Program-made: the position numbers and the translations under genes
Part shown: positions 11,201 through 22,480 of the stretch, one piece after another
How positions within the stretch are numbered: the first letter of the stretch is position 1
Layout of the letters: every line of letters begins with the position of its first letter
Source: Liolophura sinensis
Lineage: Eukaryota; Mollusca; Polyplacophora; Chitonida; Chitonidae
DNA length: 64,000 bases
Direction of reading: 5' to 3'
Assembly: GCF_032854445.1 (NCBI RefSeq)
Contig: NC_088302.1
Coordinates: 36,768,191-36,832,190, forward strand
Notes under the pieces: generated by a model
Seen by the model: only the letters and a program-made list of their open reading frames with translations
Database searches by the model: none
Told to the model about the DNA's origin: nothing

Positions 11201-14200
11201 TTAAATGAACATCATTTTTTTTTCTGTTTGGTTCAGGATGATACAAATGACATAATCAGTGAATTAAGAGCTGAGATTTCCCGCCTCAGAGACAAAATCG
11301 CCAGTACATCTGACCCCAGCAAGGATGATATCCTCAAAATGGAGGTGAGTAATTCAAAGTGATCGTGTTGGATATGATCGCCAAAGTTTCAATTTCTACG
11401 AAATATACAGACTAGTACGCTGTATCCTCACTTGTAGGCTTGTTGACCTAGATTTACATGATTACTAAATCTAATGCAAGGCCAAACCAAGTTAAATTTT
11501 TATTTTACAGACCGAAAGATTGAAAGGTATTAAAATAAAATTAAAACTGAAAAATCACTTAATTATTTGGAAGTGGTATCAACCATCCATGCATTTTTTC
11601 AAAAGACTCCCAAAACCATAATCATAAAATCATGAAGATCAGACAAAATGAAAAGGTGGGTTTTCAATTTCATTTTTATTCCATTTTTGAATTTTTAGTG
11701 TCGGTTTAGATGTCTAGGGCTAAGGCAGATTTACCATAGGAGCTGGGATCGCTGATGTCTACTTGTGATAAATTTCTGGCAGAATTTGTTAGAATCATAA
11801 TGAATATTCATTATTTTGGTTTGACACAATGATACAAGGTTTGCTATTTTGCTACAGGATTTGGTCCAGGATCTGAAAATAGCCAAAAAGCAGACTTGGT
11901 CAGAAAGGGAGAAATTGTCTGCACAACTTCAGGAGGAGAGGAAAACTACTTTGTCAAATAAGGTGAGCTTGTAAGCACTGATGTGATTGAAAGTGATTGG
12001 CACTTTAAGATCAAAGATCAGCAATAAGGAAGTTTCAAGTATAAACTCTATAAAGTCCTGCTATACCAATGTGACCTGTCAAAATTGTTAGGCAGCTATG
12101 TTAGATTTACTGTAACATGGGTATCTAAAAAAAAAATTTTTTAAATATTGAAGAGTAGACAAAGGAGAAAATTGAGGAGCAGAACTTCAGAAATTCATTA
12201 AGGAAATGGGTGTCATAATTGTGACCCCAAAACATGGCAAGACAGCTGATCAATCAGTTATGGTCAAGAAAAGTTGCGTAACACTCTGGACAAGTCACAT
12301 GCTACAGTGGCAAAATCCTGTATTCAATATTGATCTACCTCTGAATAAAGCTTTGGGAAACTTCTATCAAACAAGATGTAAAACAAGTGTCCACCCTTGT
12401 AAAATCAAGAGGTCTTTCATGTACTTGACTAAAGGTAGTGGTTTTACTCATTCTTGTAAAAAATCCTTCAAATGTCATATAATTAAAAAAGAAGAAAAAC
12501 CTGGGCCTAGCAGTTCAGAGTATCAAAAGACATGACCAGTACCAGTACATCTTTGTCATGGCTGATTCCATGATCTGTGTTGACACTATCCCCAGGGTCT
12601 GTATGAGTGGGTGATGGAGAGTGTGAAGAAGGGGAACCGTGAGATTCAGGAGAGGGTGCTACTACTGCAGAAAGACAAAGATCAGGTAAGAACTATAACT
12701 ATCAGGTAAGAGCTGTTATAACTATGTTTATACCTGCAGTACTGGTCACCAGGTAAATGTGGTGTGTACATAACTACGTTTATGCCTTCAGCATTGGTCA
12801 CCAGGTAAATGTGGTGTGCACATAACTATGTTTATACCTGCAGTACTGGTCACCAGGTAAATTTGGTGTTCACATAACTATGTTTATACCTGCAGTACTG
12901 GTCACCAGGTAAATGTGGTGTGCACATAACTACGTTTATACCTGCAGTACTGGTCACCAGGTAAATGTGGTGTGCACACAACTACGTTTATACCTGCAGT
13001 ACTGGTCACCAGGTAAATGTGGTGTGCACATAACTATGTTTATACCTGCAGTACTGTGCACATAACTATGTTTATCCCTGCAGTACTGGTCACCAGGTAA
13101 ATGTGGTGTGCACATAACTACGTTTATGCCTTCAGCACTGGTCACCAGGTAAATGTGGTGTGCACATAACTATGTTTATACCTGCAGTACTGGTCACCAG
13201 GTAAATGTGGTGTGCACATAACTACGTTTATGCCTTCAGCACTGGTCACCAGGTAAATGTGGTGTGCACATAACTACGTTTATGCTTTCAGTACTGGCCA
13301 GCAAGCAGATGTGGTGCGAACATGACACCTTTTATGCCTTTAGCACTTGGCACTTTGGCGAAAAATAGTATTCACATTATTATGTTTTTACATTCGGTTG
13401 AAGTCATTTGGGCAGTTTGCAATGCTACATCTGTTCATGGAGCTCCTCAAATAAAAGCTTATGCTGTGCAGGGTTGAAGCTTATTGGTTAGACCAAATGC
13501 TGGTGCTTGAGTTATAGGTTCAAATCTGGCCATAGACTGGTAACTTGTAGTTTATACTAATTGGGCCTTTGTCACTATAAGCCTTTGGCCGCTCCACTTG
13601 GGCCAGGAATCACCACAATATGGTGTGTGGGAATGTTTGTACAGCAGCTCATTTATTGTGGGTTTATCCTGGGGACTGGTTTCCATACTCACAAAATGAC
13701 TACATTTGTATGAAGGGAAAAATACTTGAGTTGGGCACTAAACAAAAGTCTGACAGATAAATGTGGTGCAGGTGTACACTTAGAAACTGACATATACACA
13801 AAATCAGGACATATAATAAGTTTGAAAAATGAGGCTTTTACTTTAATACCAGATAGATTAAGATGCTAAGCCTCAAATCCAGCTTTGGTGTGGGGCTTTG
13901 TTTTTCAAATTTTACTGAAGTTTTCAAGAAATTATGTAAAAAGAAAAATTTTTTACTTTTATCTTAGTATAAAGTATGCAGATAATGTGCAGTGTACATG
14001 TAGATATGCACACATATAATCAGCTGAGGGTTATTCCACTTTCATGAAAGTACCATTCTGTTAAGAGCAAGAGAGCCTTTTAGTGGGCGGTATCATGTAT
14101 TGCTGTATACTACCATGTGCCCTTGACCAAAGAGGTCACATGGAAGACAGCTGTCCAGCTGACATGACTGAACCTTTCACTAGGAGGCTCATTTAGGTTT

Positions 14201-17200
14201 CAAGATGGTTACATGTAGCTTGCCAGTCCAGCGCAATGAACCAGAAGCCTCTCACCAATGCGGTCAATGGGAGTCCAGCTCATGTTGACTTCCTCTCCAG
14301 CCATACTTGGGAAAGTCTGCAGCAACAGATGGTTGTGGGTTTCCCCAAGCTCTGCTCAGTTCCTTCACATCATAATGCTGCTAGGGGACATAATAAGTGA
14401 AATATTCTTGAGTACAGCATAAAGCATCAATCAAATAAATAAATTTCAAAGATCATTTAGGTATCTAGTAATGTGCCGCGGTTTCCATTAGCCATTAATC
14501 TGATGGCCATTGGATACTGCATTTAACATGAATCTAGATAAATACGCCTCCACATGAACAAATGGTGTTCTAATTGTAAGCACCACTCACTCTCCTGCTT
14601 AGTCGTGCAAATTGTAATGTTGATTGGGTTTTTGTTTGGCTCAGTTGTCAACACAGTACAAAGAAAAGAGGAAATTGTTGGAGGAAATGAAAGACGACCT
14701 TCAGAAGAAGATAACAGACTACTCCAAGTTTGCTGAGAAAGGTAAAGGGAAGGCGTGTAGTCTCCTGGAAACTTCATGCAAGACCACACAAAAAAGAACA
14801 AAAATTTTTTTGGCTTGGAACTGAAAGTCATTAGAGTAAATACATGGTGATGATGCATGTGTTACATTGTTCTGTTATTTTGTGTGGGCAACTGCAATAG
14901 TAGCTTATGTGTATGTTTGGTCAGTCAATATTAGGTTATTGTGAAGTGTTTTGTACATTTTGAAGTGATAGTGTAAGAGTCTATGTTGTGTAGAAAATCT
15001 GCATTGGATGAGACGTAGAATTCAATCCGTATTGCCAACACAGCTTGGACGATGTTCAAACAACATCACAATGACCTACAGTATTAATTACATAGCTGAA
15101 CTTGTCCGGGAACTTAAATCATGCATAAAAATAATGATTAAAGTCCAACACATACAGATTCAGCCAGCCTGGAGGAAATTCTTTCGATCTCTCTGTTCTC
15201 GGCGGGCATTGGACTTTGTATCCAGCGCTTGTATATTCCTAGGTCGCCTCACCCTTTTCCCACATGAAAGGGCAATATTCATTGCAATGTATGCACATTT
15301 TTAATTTGATTTTGGAGAAAAAATCAAATTGGTTGCATTAGCAAATTTCAGGACTTCACAAAAAGTATAATATTATCAGTCTGGACCCAATATTGCCTTC
15401 AGAATAAGCTTGAATAAACACCTTGTAAACATGTGAAAAGGTTGAAGAATTACAGCACCATCTTATACAATAACACGAGAAGCAATTGTTTTGAAAATTT
15501 AATGTGTTGCAGCTACACATGGATGTAGCATTTACAGTCATTTATATGGAAGTGAATTACATGTACACATACTTGTTGTTTGCTTTATGTATCCAGGAAA
15601 AGTCAGTGAGTCAGAAACGAAGAAGAAAGTAACAGCCATCCATGAGATCAAAGAGAAGCTGAAACGAGAAAGTGAAACGGTGAAGCAGCTGAAGCAACAG
15701 CTGAAAGATATCCAGGAGAAACAGAAAGAAGAGAAAGATGTATGGTTTGAATGGATGTTGTTTTGGGAAATATAGTCCCAAATTCTTACCATTCACTAGG
15801 ATGTAAGGCTGGAATCACCTGCCTCTTGTCCACTGAAAATACCAAAGTTTGGCTTTGTTTAGGACAATCAAATACCCTAAATGACCCAAAATTTTGCCCA
15901 CAAAATTGCATTTTAAGAGGCAAAAAAGTGTCACCAAAAATATTTTCACTGATTTCCCAGTAGAATATCATCCTATGTTCCAAGCAAACCTTAAAACACC
16001 TTTCTAAAATCAATAGTATTCTCAGAATCTGGAAAAATGGGTAAGTTAGTCATGGACAAATTTACGGTCATTTAGGCTACATTTGAAGTTCTCAAAAAAC
16101 AAAACCACAGTGTCTTAAAATAGGTTCTTTGACATAATACATGTTGAGTAAATCAGCTTAAAAATGTTAATTATCATTGTATATTGCTATGTACAAGTAT
16201 GCAGTTTGGCTTATGGTATAAAATGAAATGTTGCAGGGAGGTACAGCTCATTTGACAGCCACAATGGGCAATGTGGAAGTAAGACAGAAAGTACAGGTGG
16301 GTTTGACTCAGATGGAAGTAAACTTTTGTGTCACTATTGGGTGTTACTTTTGTCACTACATACTTCTGTCACTACATACTTGTGTGACTGCATACTTGTC
16401 CCATGGAGATTACACATTGTTGTATACACTTAAGGTTATAGTCTGTTCAGAGGGGGTATTGTGTCACAGCTGATCAGCCTTTAACCTGGCTCTTGCTAGT
16501 TTCACTCTGGCTGAAGTTTAGTGAATATTTTTGAGTAAGGTGTTATGCTTCTTAAACAAGTGAATGAAAACTGATGTGATTAAACAGGGCGGGTGGCTGT
16601 GAGTTCAAGTCCAGCTCATGCTGGCTTCCTCTCCAGCCATAAGTGGGAAGGTCTGTGTGCAACCTGTGGATGGTTGTGGGTTTCCCCTGGGCTCTGCCCA
16701 GTTTCCTCCGAATATAATGCTGGCCGTCGTCGTATATAGGTGAAATATTCTTGAGTACAGCATAAAACACCAATTATATAAATAGATAAATAAATAAATA
16801 AATGTACAGGGCTTCCACAAAGCCATTTCTTATTAAACTCATCTCCGGCCATACGTGGGAAGATCTGCCAGCAACCTGTGAATGGTCGCAGGTTTTGAAT
16901 GGTCGCAGAGCTCTGCCTAGGTTCCTCCTACCATAATGCTAGCTCCCGTCATAGTAAAATATCTCGAGTATGGCGTGAAACACCCATCATATAAAAAAAT
17001 AGTCAAAATTTTACTTTCGATGTTAGAGTGTTTGTGGACTTTTTGACCACGAATCTTGAGTTGAGACAAATATATCAAAATTTCAACGTTTAATATCAAA
17101 AATCAGCGTTTGAATTAAGTCAGAATTGGCTTTAGTGATGGAATCAGCCACAGATATGATTTCCAGCACTCCAGTGACTAGGGAAACACTTGGCATTGCT

Positions 17201-20200
17201 TATAAAGATTAACTGCCATATAATTCCAAAATAATGAATGGAATCCCATTCCATGTAATATTGTCCTGAATCTGACAAATTACTTGTGCTCTTATTGGGC
17301 AGCACTGGTTACATTTAGGAGGTATATATTCCCATATCCTGCCATCGGTGCCATATGTGTCTGTTGCCTAGGTTATGTTCATCTGTTAAAACAGTGTCAT
17401 CGCTGAACTGATTTGCAAATACATCAGTCTCTTGCTCTGAGTTGATGAGACTTTTGCATAATAAATTTATTACACAGAGTCACAGATACAGAAGTAAATG
17501 GCCTCAGTAATGCTCATATTGGGCAAGGTGTAATACGGCTGTTCTGTGAAACTAGCCCAAGGTCGATCAACCTTTATTTTTAATTCTGTACTGCTTTGGA
17601 CTCATAGTTGCACATGTGTACATTGATAATAATGAGAGAGTCACAACATCACCATGTGAATGTAAAAAGTTTCACAAACTTTCAACCCTCTTGTCAGGAG
17701 CTTTGCGTATGCTCAATATTTCAGAAGGAGGAAATGGCTCAGTTGGAGGCTGAGAACCGAGCTTTGATAGCTGAGGAGCTGGAGAGGGTTAGGGTAGAAG
17801 TGGACAACGCCAAGACAGAAATACAGGTGGGCTGGGGAGATTTAGGGAAAGAAAACTTTAAATCATCATCAATTGAAAAGAGATGTGATAAATTTTATAT
17901 ATGTTTGTAGAATATTTTTTAAGAGTAACACGGAAGTGTCAGGTATGTAATTTGTAATGCAAGTTTTAGGAAGTGTATTGCTGTTTTTTAGATCAGTGGT
18001 ATTACATCAACTTTTGATTCCTTATAAACTTACATACTTATTAATAGATAGAAATACAGGTTTAAAAGGCATACAAAACAGGTACAGTGTAGCAATGATA
18101 CAAGAGTTCATACAGCCGACCTTGCAAATAAAACATTTGATTTTATTTAGTTCTGCGAGCAAAAATCTAAAAAGCATAAGTGAAAGTGCAGCCAGATATA
18201 TTTTTTAGAAGTTTTAATACTGATCATTACATACAATTGGAACCTTTCTTGCTTTCAAGTCATTTAGAGCTGATGATGGTTGGTGTGTGCAACTTGAAAG
18301 ATCTCTTCGTGATTGCTGTTAATAATGAGAAGAAAATTTATATCTAGTAAAGGGCTTGCTTGGATGAGTTTGTATTTGTGCATAAATGTCGAAACTTGCC
18401 ACACTCCCCTCCAAACGTTTCCATTGTAAGGGTTTAGTTGAAATGTAAAGTTGATGATAATTGTCCTTGGTCTTTGATTATCCAGATGAGAGCGTCTGAG
18501 AAGAAGTCATACAATGCCAGGGAAGTGGTTGACCTGGAGACGGAACTGGCAGAGCTGAAGGCAGAAAAACCTCTGATCACCATGAAGGTACACACACACT
18601 GTCTTGGATGTTCTGGGGTCAAAACATCAGATTTTGTCTTTTCTCACATCCTCTCTCCGAAATGATGTTGTTTAGTTAGAACAATACAGGGTGGCTTGAT
18701 ATACTACAAAAGTTTTAGCAAAACATGCCTTCATACATTTGATTAAATTACTCACTTAACGTTTTATTCCCGTTTCACGAACATTTCATTGACAATAGTC
18801 AGGTTTGTGAAAATGTGCTTTCAGACCAAATAAGGGCCTTAAAATGATACTTTTGAAGATAACACTTCGCAGAAGACTCCAACTAAAGGGGCTCTGTATT
18901 ATATGAAGGATGCATTAATCAGAATTAAAAGGAATGTGTCACTTGAAGAAAGCGGAACTTTTGGTGCAATACAGTAATGTCCAGGTACATGTAACCTGTT
19001 AATGTAATGGGATAGAATTGGTATGTCACAGAAAGTGAAAAGTTTTGAGGTATTTCCAATCAGATATCCTACAGATGAGTAACAAAAAGCAATGTTTAAC
19101 TTTGTGCATCATTTTATATCATATATGTTGTCTTCGTTGCTGTGAGGGGGCCGTTACTGGCTCATAGGCCTGAGGTGTTTTTCTTGCTGTTATTGTCACC
19201 TGACTGAACATGATGGGTTACTTAAGCTTGTCTGCTTTTGTACAAGTGGAATTCTTGAGTACTGCATTAAAGAACAGCCATATAAATTAATACACGGTTT
19301 ACATAATACATCTGTGTTTTGTTCTTGTCATCCATCTTGCAGCTGGAGATGCTGGAGCGGGAAAAAGCCAAAATAAGTGAGAATTTGGACAATTTGTACC
19401 AGTTTCACAAGACAGAGTTAGAAGTACAACAACTGCAACATTTTCAGGTATCTGTTTATTTTATCCGTGTTCTTCTTAGAGTGATTTTACATATCAGTAT
19501 ACTTTGAGATTGTCATGGTTTGATTAGGAATTTTGCTCCATAAAATTCCAATAAGAAACATTGACTTGTCTACATGCCACAGGAAAATATCTGTGGTTAC
19601 ATGGCCTCCAAATTGCATACGATTGATTTTTCATTTGCATTTTGATTGACTTTTGATTAGATCTTAATATGAGAATCACAACAATAAGATCTGTGTATAG
19701 CCTGTTGAATACAGTAAATGTTTACTGTTTAGTAATGACTGAAGTTTACGTCACAAATTCATGTGAAACCATGCTTTGTTACATCATGTACACTCTAATT
19801 TTGCTACCTCAGACTGGTGTTTGGTTATTACAACCCAGTCAGCTCCTACTTCTGATCACCGCTTTTGCTCAAAGCTGATATGACCATGTGCTGGGTGCTG
19901 ATTCTCAAATCCATAATCAACACTTCAAAGTCACTCATGTGTACCTTCTGAAATTTGGTTTATCAGGGGCAATTCAACAAAGCCCTTTCTGACTTAAGTC
20001 CAAATTTAAAAACTGTGTACTATGCTTATTTTTTGGTACTGGAAGTTGAAATTTAGATACATTTTGTCTTAAGATAACATTGATCGGGGATACAAAATTT
20101 TCATTTCTAAGACCCAAAAATAAGCTTTGAGATGATATTTCAAATTTTGACTTAGGGCAGAAATGGCTTTGTGGAATTGGTCTCTGAGTTTAAAGTGTTA

Positions 20201-21992
20201 AGAAGTCTACCCACGATTTGGGCATTGTGTTCCATCTTCCTGGTATTTGGAAACATTCTTTTGTTTAAGAATTTAACATGGAACTTGTAATGGCAAATGA
20301 TTCGATATGTACTGGAGTGGACCTCATATACCCCTGTGCCAGTAATAGTAACTTTGAAGATACAGTGAAACTAAAGCAATTCTATTCATTACACAATCTG
20401 TTTACTGACTTACTCATTGCATCAGTGAGGCAAATTAACTCTTTTTGACATCCCAAAGTCAGACAAGCTCTTCTTTGTTCATCAGACCTTCCGTCAGTAC
20501 CGTGAGATGTTCGAGGAGCAGAAAGCAGCCATTGAACAGCGATATCGACAACTTCTTGAAGACGCTGTGCAAGATGCTGTGTTCCTCTCCTCTAGAAACA
20601 GTGAGCTTGTTGAGGAAAATCAGGAGCAGAGAAGACGTAAGTTTACTTCAAACTACATTGAATGCTTAGGCTTTATGTACAGGAATTGTTTGAAACATTG
20701 ACAGACATGCATTATAATGCCTGCTCTTTTTAATTAAACAAAAATAATGAATAGGAGTTTACTAAAGTTTAATAAACTAAACTCTTCAAGTCAGTCTTTC
20801 CTTTCATATTTTCTGGATATACTTGTGTGTCTGTGAGCAAAATGGATGCTGATTTGCCAATTATGGATAGATTAAAACTTAGCAGATCTTATACTAAATT
20901 TTGATTACACCTCAGGGCCCGTATTTATCAAGAAATTTATAAAAACTTAGTCATAAATTGCAAGTGTTTAAAAAGTCAAATGCAGAAGAGGAAAGACACT
21001 CAAATGGTGGTTTGCACATTGTTCTGTAGTAAAGAATCAGTGTACAAAGTTTGAATTTCATTGAGCAACTCCAGACTAAAGTCATAAATTGTAAGTAATT
21101 AAATAGCCAAACTCAGAAGAGGAAAGACACTCAAATTGTTGTGAGTACATTGCTGGGCAGTTAAGAGTCAGTGTACACATTTTAAGTTTCCTAGACCAAA
21201 ACATTTTAATTGTGTCAGTGTTTTTTGAATTTCTGATTTAAGTCTTTAATATGTTTTTTAAATCTGAGCCCAGTTCTCACAAAGAAACTTAATAATCAGT
21301 AACTTGTGGACCTCACTAGCTGAGTCATCTACTGGATTGTTTCAGAATACAACTATTCCTGGACAAGGAGGTCACAGGTTCTAACCCAGCTCTTCCTATT
21401 TTAACTGTGGTTTTAAGTCAGGAGACACCTGTCATAGTGCTGTGGTTGCCCTAGGTTTCCTGCACACATAAATCTGATTGCATTTAGTATAAGAGTGAAA
21501 TATTCTTGAGTGCAGCACAAAATGTCAAGGTCATAAATAAATGAACAATATTTCAGCTTTATTAATCTTAACTGGCAAACTAATCAGTGTTGCCTGTTGT
21601 CATTCATGGACCATTAACCAGACTGGATTTTGCTAAAACTATCATGTGAAAAATATATCACTGTTTTTTATTTTTTTTTAAATTTAGCAAAGACAACGAA
21701 CATCTGCATCATATAATGTTGAAGCGTTTTTTTTCATGTGTATTGAGCAGATACTGCAATGTTTGGGTCATGCACTTAGGAACTGATTTCTCCATAATAT
21801 AGAAAATCTTCGTACATGCAGACATACAAGGGGCCCGCTTATTATTTGCCTTATTGCCTATCATTCTTTGAAGAAAACTCCACTCAAAGAGTAAACGTGA
21901 TTTTTTTTGTTAATGCTTGTTGTTTTGTAACAGAACTAGCGGAGATGAAGGACCGGTTGACTAAGCTTGAGGGACAATTGATGTCTGGATGA
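2275..21992 (+). CDS. divergent kinesin-like motor protein (22 exons, N-terminus missing)
   Basis: Exons: 2275-2322, 2670-2753, 3027-3089, 4014-4088, 4619-4698, 5384-5503, 6401-6495, 7218-7260, 9642-9741, 10004-10058, 10400-10482, 11237-11344, 11858-11962, 12596-12685, 14645-14741, 15597-15739, 16237-16296, 17725-17826, 18486-18587, 19343-19447, 20486-20636, 21934-21992. All junctions are GT-AG and phase-consistent, giving 655 residues before TGA. Motor features: P-loop [13 protein letters not shown] split by the 2753/3027 intron; switch II DLAGIE across 6495/7218; [20 protein letters not shown] with LMIAALNPA at 9642-10058. Downstream exons are rich in E, K, Q and L and look like coiled coil, ending LEGQLMSG. 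The switch I serines normally written SSRSH are replaced by RERAH, and the switch II-helix region is short. The protein should bind nucleotide and probably microtubules, but efficient ATP turnover is doubtful. The subfamily is not assigned. The first part of the motor is absent or unlocated. Confidence 0.93.
4380..4482 (+). mobile_element. SINE 3' fragment
   Basis: Carries the SINE 3' part: a diverged 'cctaccataa...gtggaaat...cctgagtacag' segment ending in aagtaaataaataaata. The head is missing. Confidence 0.55.
4715..5130. mobile_element. palindromic MITE-like element, family 1 (two adjoining copies)
   Basis: Ends carry inverted versions of 'tttctgacttaagtcag'. One copy spans about 4715-4935; a second, more diverged copy follows (about 4930-5130, with 'cttagacttaggtcaaa' and 'ctgacttaagtg'). 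Related copies lie at 19965-20190 and 24928-25172, with a half copy at 17045-17150. No coding capacity was seen. It lies in kinesin introns. Confidence 0.65.
5437..6276 (+). repeat. 79-bp minisatellite containing the kinesin exon end and its splice donor
   Basis: The first unit is the last about 67 bases of exon 5384-5503 plus the first about 12 intron bases. About ten further copies follow, and 'gtgagtcagacag' or close variants begin at 5504, 5583, 5662, 5741, 5820, 5899, 5978, about 6056, about 6136 and about 6214. Each later copy therefore carries an exon-like segment ([16 protein letters not shown] reading) followed by a donor. 79 is not a multiple of 3, and read-through at the first donor meets TGA immediately in frame (AGG TGA), so only the first donor preserves the protein. 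Confidence 0.95.
6945..7058 (+). mobile_element. SINE 3' fragment
   Basis: 5'-truncated copy: 'cggtttcctcccatcataat', 'gtataagtggaatattcttg', 'gagtatggcgtaaaacacca', ending in aaataaataaataaat. Confidence 0.8.
7712..7962 (+). mobile_element. full-length tRNA-derived SINE
   Basis: The head 'ggcctctgtggcctagtgc' resembles a Pol III A box and 'gagttcaagtcc' a B box. A conserved body follows ('ggatggttgtgggtttcccc', 'accataatgg', 'aaacattcttgagtacggcc'), ending with an aataaataaat tail. This is the reference + copy for the family in this window. Confidence 0.85.
8199..8218 (+). repeat. poly-G tract
   Basis: An almost uninterrupted G run of about 16 bases followed by agggt, inside a kinesin intron. 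Similar tracts occur at about 28008-28028 (G) and 30402-30417 (C). Confidence 0.9.
9245..9565 (-). mobile_element. second SINE-like repeat family
   Basis: Shares segments with 40680-40890 and, more weakly, 23815-24050 and 36420-36545 ('caaagtgctgcc.tcactgaagtat', 'gtatgacccgacctggat'). The right end, read on the minus strand, has a B-box-like 'ggatcaaatcc', suggesting a tRNA-derived element in minus orientation. The 91-codon open frame inside it is not a gene. Confidence 0.55.
9770..9846 (+). pseudogene. partial tandem duplicate of kinesin exon 9642-9741
   Basis: Just 30 bases after the real exon, the acceptor and first about 75 exon bases reappear ('gtcagggtaaagctgttaga', 'ggacagtaagaagaaaggag', 'cttgtgccttac'). 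The copy has lost three bases (gga), carries an in-frame TAG (gtgatctag) and has no matching donor. It cannot replace the original exon and is an exon relic within the intron. Confidence 0.85.
10562..10785 (+). mobile_element. palindromic MITE-like element, family 3
   Basis: Ends are imperfect inverted repeats ('gtaattgttcagctttttca' against 'tgtgaaaagattcaggaatt'). The interior 'attctgaaggcattattctg' is shared with 26268-26494 and, reversed, 15236-15456. Non-coding; in a kinesin intron. Confidence 0.7.
12680..13312 (+). repeat. 52-bp minisatellite starting at a kinesin splice donor
   Basis: Begins at the donor of exon 12596-12685 (gatcag|gtaagaac), with a short first duplicate (tatcag|gtaagagc). 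About ten copies of a 52-bp unit with 'cctgcagtactggtcaccag' then 'gtaaatgtggtg' follow. Every unit therefore has a donor-like cag|gtaa, and most also have an acceptor-like cctgcag 13 bases earlier. Copies drift at the right end (about 13290). Confidence 0.9.
13470..13750 (+). mobile_element. SINE-like repeat, diverged
   Basis: Has a tRNA-like 'ttataggttcaaatctggcc' B-box region, a 'gtgggtttatcctggggact' body and a 3' 'aatacttgagttgggcacta', parallel to the main SINE layout but strongly diverged. Confidence 0.5.
14205..14443 (+). mobile_element. tRNA-derived SINE
   Basis: Near full length: 'gaagcctctcaccaatgcgg', 'gatggttgtgggtttcccc', 'aaatattcttgagtacagca', tail caaataaataaat. In the intron before exon 14645. 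Confidence 0.8.
15236..15456 (-). mobile_element. palindromic MITE-like element, family 3, reverse copy
   Basis: Reverse-oriented relative of 10562-10785 and 26268-26494: 'cagaataagcttgaataaac' and the end 'atgtgaaaaggttgaagaat' match the reverse complement of the family's left end. Confidence 0.65.
15873..16082 (+). mobile_element. palindromic MITE-like element, family 2
   Basis: Left end 'taccctaaatgacccaaaat', right end 'aaatttacggtcatttaggc', which are imperfect inverted repeats. The interior includes 'cctttctaaaatcaatag' and 'agttagtcatggacaaa'. Other copies: 39311-39530 and 43711-43933 (reverse), with a fragment at 50155-50275. Non-coding. Confidence 0.7.
16575..16803 (+). mobile_element. 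tRNA-derived SINE
   Basis: 'gtgagttcaagtccagctca', 'ggatggttgtgggtttcccc', 'cctccgaatataatgctggc', 'gaaatattcttgagtacagc', tail aaataaataaataaat. The far 5' head is degraded. Confidence 0.85.
16838..17000 (+). mobile_element. SINE fragment
   Basis: Second copy immediately downstream of the previous one: 'ccggccatacgtgggaagat', 'ctcctaccataatgctagc', 'ctcgagtatggcgtgaaac'. It contains an internal 'gaatggtcgcag' duplication. Confidence 0.75.
17045..17150. mobile_element. half copy of MITE family 1
   Basis: Only the right half is visible ('gaattaagtcagaattggct' followed by 'gatggaatcagcc'). Confidence 0.5.
19965..20192. mobile_element. palindromic MITE-like element, family 1
   Basis: Best-preserved ends of the family: left 'ggcaattcaacaaagccctt' with 'tctgacttaagtcc', right 'ttgacttagggcagaaatgg' with 'ctttgtggaattggtc'. 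The ends are inverted repeats of each other over about 40 bases. Confidence 0.75.
20915..21285. repeat. internally duplicated non-coding repeat
   Basis: A segment with 'gcagaagaggaaagacactc' and 'agtcataaattgcaagt' is repeated about 140 bases downstream ('ctcagaagaggaaagacact', 'agtcataaattgtaagt'). The flanks 'gggcccgtatttatcaag' and 'aaatctgagcccag' may be degraded element ends; a related start is at about 41218. Confidence 0.55.
21300..21545 (+). mobile_element. old tRNA-derived SINE
   Basis: Strongly diverged copy: 'aggtcacaggttctaaccca' head, 'gtgaaatattcttgagtgca' body, 'ataaataaatg' tail. Intron before the last kinesin exon. Confidence 0.65.
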
Positions 21993-22480
21993 TTTTCAAG
22001 TGATCTGTACACAGACCTATGTGTATATCATCGGCAGGAGTATGGGAGATAACTCCTGCTACACTCTGTCTGTCCTGGATTTGTATCTCCTTCCTCTACG
22101 GGCGCTGTAATTAGTATTATTAGTGGCTGCTTTAGCAGTGCAATTATTTTTTAACTGGAATTGTTACTGTGTAAAGTAATCCAGATTGTATCACAATTTT
22201 CTGTTCAATGTCATCAATATTTTAAGCATGCAGAACATAATGGTCTCATTTGATAAGGAAGGCTTTCAAGACCATACATTGGCTGCAGTAGAACAATGTA
22301 TTGCATTTTACATATATCTTACTATGTAAGACAGTATACTGAATTCCATGTTTAAAACCAAAATATGAGCATATTTTGAATTGCATATTCAAAACTGCGA
22401 TGAAACCATTTATGTTTAGTGGAAAGCATGTATCAAATTTTGTGTCCAAAACTGCAATAAAGACCATATATTGATTGCAC
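21993..22480 (+). other. probable kinesin 3' UTR with polyadenylation signal
   Basis: Follows the TGA at 21990-21992. A canonical AATAAA lies at 22456-22461 (gcaataaagacc). No further open frame is attributable to the gene. The end of the transcript is inferred. Confidence 0.5.
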
